Below are positions 58,027 to 64,000 of a DNA stretch of 64,000 nucleotides, one piece after another. The notes beneath the pieces are model-generated. The model worked only from the letters and a program-made list of their open reading frames with translations, did not search any database and had not been told where the DNA came from. The first letter of the stretch is position 1. Every line of letters begins with the position of its first letter. The position numbers were made by a program, and so were the translations under genes. This DNA comes from Tiliqua scincoides (lineage: Eukaryota > Chordata > Lepidosauria > Squamata > Scincidae): the NCBI RefSeq assembly GCF_035046505.1, contig NC_089826.1, positions 82,408,254 to 82,472,253 of the forward strand, in the 5' to 3' direction.

Positions 58027-58181
58027 CTTCCAGCTTCTGGGAGACTTTTCCATATTCCAGGCTCTGTTTCCAGGACGACTGTCTGTAGTAATGAATTGTC
58101 TGCCCCACAGTGGAGGAAGAGGGGCAGACAATTTGTTATGACAGACAGCTGCCTTACAAACAGAACTGCAGAAGCTGGAAG
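58027..58181. repeat. 155-bp foldback sequence
   Basis: Outer arms CTTCCAGCTTCTGG and CAGAAGCTGGAAG, inner arms GTCTGTAGTAATGAATTGTC (58080) and GACAATTTGTTATGACAGAC (58127) pair with few mismatches. No TIR-type flanks were fixed. Confidence 0.75.
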
Positions 58182-60714
58182 AGCTCTTCAGCAATTTTCG
58201 ATCGCTGTGCTCCATAGTCCTGCAGGACACCTGAAGAACACTCAAACCATGTATGCCACCCTGAGCTCCTTGGAGGAAAGGCTCTGTAAAAATAAAATAA
58301 ACTCCCAAACTGCCCTCCATAGTTCTTCTCCCTTTCATTACCCTATGCTCACTTTTGGTTTGATGAGCAAACTGGAAGCGGCTTTCCCCTGGTATCCACG
58401 GCATCAATGATTTTAATGTAAATAATTTAATTTTAATAAACAATTAATATTTTTACTAAATCATTTTAATCACTAAAACAAGAGCTTTTGTAGCTGTTTA
58501 CTTCACAAAGGTGATTTACACATTTTGTTTGTGTCCTCGCAGGCTTACGTGTCTTCCATTTTATATTCATTTGGTCCATTAACTCACATGTACTTTTTAA
58601 GTGCACGTTTTGATTGCCTTCCATTCTACCATGGAGTTATAAAGTCTAGAATGAGTTTTATTTCTATCTCTAAGATTCTGCAAACCTTGGCTGTGAACCT
58701 GGGGCCCTGCAAAAAATGTTTCCAATTGGGCCCCGCAGCTCCTGATGACCAATATGGAGAGAGCCGCAATTTGGATGGCTGAATGGGGAAGACGCTGCCC
58801 CAACACCATAAAACTTCCATATGAATGGATAAGTAAAATTTCAACCTGGTGTTTTGAGCAGTGCTCTGGCCAGGATAGGCCAACTGTATGCACACTGCCT
58901 AGAGATCCATGGAAGAAAACAAAAGACAAATAATTCCATGCAAATAATTGCAGCCTGCCAAAGTTCTTCTGACTCACTTAATGGCTGAGCATTTTGCAGG
59001 AAGCCCACTCTTATTGATCTTCCCCATTGTCAACTGCTCTTCATGGTCAGGCTGCTGCTAATGAAGGTTAATTTAACATTATATAACAGCAAAAAGACAA
59101 GCAGCATTGGTTTGCCTCTCATTATTTTCCTTTCACAAAGCCTATGTAAATAGTGTGATGCCATCACAATAGGGTTGATTGAAGGAGTTGAAGTCAGGGG
59201 TGAAGTCCAGACAAGCTTCAAGATGAATTTAGGTGCTAGCTGGTAACGAGATTATGATAATACATCACTGATTTCAGTAGTACAGCTCCTAAACTCAAAG
59301 GAGAGCCCCCAAAATAGCCACTTTGGGACTATCTGGTGAAAAGTGAGATAGAAATAATAAAAAGAAATCAAATCTTCCCTCTCACTTCCTCCTACTCTCC
59401 CTCCAGAGCCACAAGGGAGGATAGATTTTCATGTCCCCCTCCTCCCTCTTGCAAACGTGAAGAGAAGCTTTCACTTTTGAACAAACCAGTTCTTGATCAC
59501 GGCTGAACGGAGAGCTTGCACCACTGTGGTTAACAAACCAACACCTGAAAGTAGTTTTGAAACCATGAAGGGGGTCCAGGGCTGGCACAAGATCTCCTGG
59601 AACCCAAAGCATATTGCCAAATGCTGCCCCCCTTACCTAAGATGTGCCAACCTCTGCTCTTCTCATACTCCAGTGTTATAGCTCAGCACTCTTCTCCCTC
59701 TACATTTCCTCTTCCTCTCTGTTCAAAATCAGGACGAGGAAGAAGGAGGATTGGAATGGACAAGAAAGTGGAAAGAGCACCCCCCCTACCAATTTGCTGC
59801 CTGATGCAGGAGCCTCAACTGGCCTCCTGGTTGGGCTGGATCTGAAGAAAGTTCAGAAAATTATGAACACACATTTCACCATACCAGTCTAGGTTATGTC
59901 CCAAGTCCAGCCCTGAAATGCTTGGTTCAGGACCTCGAATCCCTAGCAGATCTCTTTAAACAGGGTTATAGTAATCTCTTGAACAAGCGGACACGCCATA
60001 GCACAGGAACAATGCTAGGAAGAAGCTAGTAATCTCTTGACGATTCTGTTAAAGCCTAACTACATTTTAGCAAAGGAAAAATTAAAAAGGGGGGGGGGAC
60101 AGAGGGTGGGTTTTTTTTGTTTTTTTTGCAGGTTGATAAATGTTTGCTTCACAGCTCCTGCAGTATTTATCAGCCTGAACGATTTGTAGATTTATTCTTC
60201 CTTATCTTTTGAAAAGTGTCTTGCCTTTTAAATGACAAAAGGATTCCTTAGTTCTCTAGAAAGGTATTTTAGGATTACTGTAAAAATGCAGAGCTTGTCA
60301 ATTGATAAAGGAATGCGAATATAAAGAAAATATGTAAATTGGAGGCATTGTAGATATACATTTTCTGCTTCTTTGAGAAAGTATTCAAGGTGCAAATTAA
60401 GTTAATTCCACAAGGAATACTACAACATTAATGAAGCAGAATATATAGTTAAAAATACTCTATTGAATCCTTTCCTGATAGTTTATCTCTCAATTTTGCC
60501 AGATGAGCTAAAAGAGGATTAAGGGTATCAAAATAACCTGTCAAACGTTGTATTATTTCTTTGTACAGTTACAGACTTGCAAAAGCTTGCTGCGTTGGCC
60601 ATCTCTCTCAACCAAACAAAGCAGTGGCAAATTGTTAAATTTGGATTTTGATTTTTTGCCCTTCCTTCCCATCCCATTCACACAATATTTAGGATGATCT
60701 GGTAAGTTTCAAAG
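58182..60714. other. 2.5-kb mostly unique noncoding stretch
   Basis: An L2-type 3' scrap (CCACCCTGAGCTCCTTGGAG) lies at 58257. G and T runs occur at 60091-60128. Nothing else; 60130-60560 is repeat-free AT-rich DNA. Confidence 0.4.
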
Positions 60715-60722
60715 GCCTTTGA

Positions 60723-61033
60723 CAGTGTTTCCCAAACCGTGTGCCACCAGCACCTTAGGGTGCCACAGCACACTCACAGGAGTTCCGTGGGATGTCCCAG
60801 GTGGCATCTCTAACTAGCTGTCCTGAGCATGGCCATAGTGGATCGCATGAAATCCCATGTGATCCAAGATGGCAGCACCCATATTCCATGATATTTGGAC
60901 CTTGTGCGTCATTATAAAATTCGGGTGCTGCCATCTTGGATCTTTCAAGATAGTCCAAGATGGTGGCGCCTAGCTGAGCCAGGAAGAAGAGGCTGCAGAG
61001 GTGCTATTAACCTTGTAAGTTTGGGAACCAGTA
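60723..61033. mobile_element. hAT-type element, family H
   Basis: CAGTGTTTCCCAAACC to AGTTTGGGAACCAGTA, flanks GCCTTTGA and GCCTATGC (6 of 8). The interior has inverted CATGTGATCCAAGATGG and CATCTTGGATC blocks shared with 2946-3143. Confidence 0.78.
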
Positions 61034-61439
61034 GCCTATGCAATCATATAACAAAGAACTGCCATAATTTGAATAATTTCTGAATTTGCCAAATGAGTCC
61101 ATAGGGCCTAGAGATTATGTGACAGCATGATCTTTGCATGCAAAGGGCATGCTCACATTCTAAACATATTTACCAGTTTCATTACCGTGCTAACTGCTTT
61201 TTCTGTCAAAGAATCATTGGAATTGTTATTTAACGAGGGTTCTTAGAAGAGTCTGCCCTGCGAAGCATGGAGTGATGCAACGATTTGCAAAGATCCAGTA
61301 TTCACAAAATAACGGCCCAATCCTATGCTCACCAGCCAACATCTTTGTGCCTCTTCCACTTGCATTGATCGCCATAAAAGAGTCAGTGTCTTCTGAAAAG
61401 GTGCTCTGGCAGTATGCGCAGTAGTGCACTGCTAAGGAG
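61034..61439. other. Noncoding stretch
   Basis: ACGGCCCAATCCTATGC at 61312 is a short MITE scrap. Nothing else. Confidence 0.4.
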
Positions 61440-61600
61440 ACTTGCAGGAGGGCTAGAGCTTTCCCACCTGCATTGTCAGCTCCTACCTACCTACCTCACA
61501 GGGTTGTTGTGTGGACAAATGGAGGAAAGGAACATGTACACCACCCTGAGTTGGTTGCAGGAAGGGCAGTATAAAAATATGAAAAATAAATAAGATCAGT
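61440..61600 (+). mobile_element. MIR/L2-like SINE fragment
   Basis: CCTACCTACCTCACAGGGTT and GTTGTGTGGACAAATGGAGG, then an L2-type end with GGCAGTATAAAAATATG. Old. Confidence 0.7.
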
Positions 61601-62549
61601 ACTCACATCTTTTTATTTTGTTGTGAATTCTGTAAAAAAAAATGACATATTTAGATTAATGAGTGAAATTTGCAGGCTGCACGGTGGAAAAGCAGCACCT
61701 CCTGATTTCTCGACAGAAAGGTCTGCCCCTTTAAGTCCTAAATGATTTTAGGTGCTTTTCACAGCTGCCAAAGATAACAGCTGCCATTAAAATAACGCTA
61801 ATGACAACTGACAACGCCTATGCCTGGTTCGTTTGGCTAATCATTCAACTAAATAAATATATGGTAATGTAAAGTTGAGCAGAGATCTGAGAACTATACT
61901 AGTGGTGAAATCCACTTCCGTGTATTCCTGTTACACAGTGGCTTTCTCACCACTTGTATCTATAAGCTGATTCTGGTTTTCTTTTTCTTTTTTTCTTTTC
62001 TTTTAAAGTCATTGCCTGGAATCCACACACGCAAAAACAATTAAAAGTGACTATGGCCAAATATTTCAGTCACATGTATAAGTTTACCAACCCTCTTTCT
62101 CCAAATGGATTTTAGTTTGCACAGCTTTTGTTCGTATTCACTGGCCAGGGGCCTGATCTACCAGGAAGTTATTTTGCCAAGTTCTAAGGGAATTGCCACA
62201 ACTGCTATTGTGCAGCTCCCATTCATATCAATAGGGCTCTCAAAGGAGAACTTCTCAATGCATTCTGCCCTGGTGTGTTTCTTAGATAAGGTGTATCTGG
62301 GGTGTGGTGAGACAGGTTAATTGCCCTAGGTGCCACTGAAGGGATGCCAGGTGAGGTCTTACCAGGTGGTAGGTAGTAGCTATGGCACACTCCTGTCTGT
62401 GGCACTCTGGGTGGCTCCCAGCCTCTCCACAGGAGGGAGGTGTTAATTCTTTCTAGTTTGGTTCATCCACTCTCTCAACGGTCCATGTGGCTCTGAAATA
62501 GAGCCATTCCAAAAGGGGGTATCGTAATGATGCACAAGGGTTACATTGC
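61601..62549. other. Unique-looking noncoding DNA
   Basis: No repeat found. Bases 61660-61870 are free of simple repeats and could be conserved noncoding DNA. Confidence 0.35.
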
Positions 62550-64000
62550 TATGTCATCATGACATCCCGCCCTGGGCGCCATTAGGCCCCAGGACATAGC
62601 TATTCTTAGGATGTGCAAGTTTTGGGACAAGCGGGGCCTGTACAAGAGGGACGGGCTCCATTTGAACCAGAATGGAACCAGACTGCTGGCGCATAACATT
62701 AAAAAGGTGGCAGAGCAGCTTTTAAACTGATCCCTGGGGGAAGGCCGACAGGAGCCGAGGGGCATCCGGTTCGGGACTCCTCATCCCTATGGGATGAGGA
62801 TGGGGAGGTTAGAGAACAACAAGACAAAGGCAGGGTAGGAGAAGAAATTGGGAAAGGTAGGGAGATGGGATGTGATAGACAGTTTGGCACACTGAGAGGA
62901 TGCAGGGACAAAGGAGCGAATAAGCAGCCCATCCTGGGGCATTCCATGTATAAATGCTTTTATGCGAATGCCCGAAGTCTACGAGCAAAGGTGGGAGAAC
63001 TGGAATGTCTGGTGACAAGGGAAAATATTGACATAGTGGGCATAACGGAAACCTGGTGGAATGCGGAGAATCAGTGGGATACTGCAATCCCGGGCTATAA
63101 ACTCTACAGGAGGGACAGGCAGGGGCGTGTTGGAGGTGGGGTGGCCCTTTATGTTAAGGAAGGGATAGAATCCAGCAAAGTAGAGATTGAAGGTGGGTCC
63201 GACTCCACCGTAGAATCTCTGTGGGTTAAATTACCAGGCTTGAGCAGCGATGTAATACTGGTGGTGTGCTATCGTCCTCCAGACCAGAAATCGGATGGGG
63301 ACCTTGAAATGAGGAAACAGATCAGGGAGGTGACAAGGAAGGACAGGGTTGTAATCATGGGGGACTTCAATTATCCTCATATTGACTGGGTCAATTTGTG
63401 TTCTGGTCACGATAAGGAAACCGGATTTCTTGATGTGCTAAATGACTGTGGCTTAGATCAGCTAGTCACGGAGCCCACCAGAGGACAGGTGACTCTGGAT
63501 TTAATTTTGTGCGGTACGCAGGACCTGGTTAGAGATGTAAACGTTACTGAGCCATTGGGGAACAGTGATCATGCTGCGATCCGTTTTGACCTGCACATTG
63601 GGGGAAGAATACCAGGCAAATCTCTAACAAAAACCCTTGACTTCCGACGGGCGGACTTCCCTCAAATGAGGAGGCTGGTTAGAAGGAGGTTGAAAGGGAG
63701 GGTAAAAAGAGTCCAGTCTCTCCAGAGTGCATGGAGGCTGCTTAAAACAACAGTAATAGAGGCCCAGCAGAGGTGTATACCGCAAAGAAAGAAGGGTTCC
63801 ACTAAATCCAGGAGAGTGCCCGCATGGCTAACCAGCCAAGTTAGAGAGGCTGTGAAGGGCAAGGAAGCTTCCTTCCGTAAATGGAAGTCTTGCCCTAATG
63901 AAGAGAATAAAAAGGAACATAAACTGTGGCAAAAGAAATGTAAGAAGGTGATAGGGGAGGCCAAGCGAGACTATGAGGAACGCATGGCCAGCAACATTAA
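62550..64000 (+). mobile_element. CR1 LINE: end of ORF1 and ORF2 endonuclease, runs off window
   Basis: Starts inside ORF1: one frame gives MCKFWDKRGLYKRDGLHLNQ and NGTRLLAHNIKKVAEQLLN, the DGLHLN motif of the CR1 ORF1 esterase domain, with TGA at 62728-62730. ORF2 overlaps in another frame and is open from 62703 to the window end. From MYKCFYANARSLRAKVGELE it shows an apurinic-type endonuclease: GITETWWNAE, RRDRQGRVGGGVALYV, CYRPPDQKSD, VVIMGDFNYPHIDW, EPLGNSDHAAIRFDL. A basic linker follows (RRLVRRRLKGRVKRVQ). No disruption is visible in about 1.3 kb, so this is a young copy whose reverse transcriptase, if present, lies beyond the window. Confidence 0.95.

Overview
The window looks like squamate reptile (lizard or snake) genomic DNA. 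It carries a CR1 LINE type whose 3' ends finish in repeated TTATGTTC, a 5S-rRNA-derived SINE, many small hAT elements with 8-bp target duplications, and one vertebrate ficolin gene with GT-AG introns. There is no prokaryotic gene organisation. Almost all short ORFs fall in repeats or are noise. No tRNA, rRNA operon, CRISPR array or second host gene could be supported.

Host gene: a ficolin (secreted fibrinogen-like lectin of the lectin complement pathway) lies on the + strand at 40251-46315. A signal-peptide exon and four exons for a whole fibrinogen-like domain are recognisable, with correct splice sites and phases. No collagen-like exon was found. One domain exon has a one-base frame change and the next an in-frame TAG, so it reads as a pseudogene that kept its exon structure.

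Repeats, left to right: 0.2-5 kb holds hAT foldbacks, two 5S SINEs, a hairpin and a CR1 3' end. 7.6-9.05 kb is a hAT element with a LINE inside it. 10.8-13.1 kb is a composite hAT element with a perfect target duplication. 14-17.1 kb holds three hAT elements, the largest with a 92-bp tandem array. 19.2-21.5 kb nests LINE, hAT, CR1 and 5S SINE. 25.6-30.3 kb has more hAT elements and two LINE tails. 31.1-36.3 kb is CR1-rich, with one reverse transcriptase almost open. 39.9-46.3 kb is the ficolin locus, including a solo LTR and a three-unit 5S SINE. 46.9-47.7 kb is a CR1 with an inverted 5' segment. 50.4-52.9 kb holds a hAT, a hAT with a LINE-derived insert, a 3-bp-TSD MITE and a Tigger-like element. 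56.8-57.4 kb is a SINE split by a hAT. 62.5 kb to the end is a second CR1 whose endonuclease ORF is open to the window edge.

The clearest interlocking system is one LINE and its dependents. The LINE (C-terminal CCHC finger), the 5S SINE and a ~465-bp element with an unrelated head all end in the same ~35-bp 3' tail, and examples of all three have target-site duplications of 9-15 bp. This fits a LINE whose machinery is used by two separate non-autonomous families. The remaining long stretches (5.1-7.6, 9.6-10.8, 17.1-18, 24.2-25.6, 36.6-39.5, 54.9-56.5, 58.3-60.7 and 61.6-62.5 kb) are mostly unique-looking noncoding DNA.
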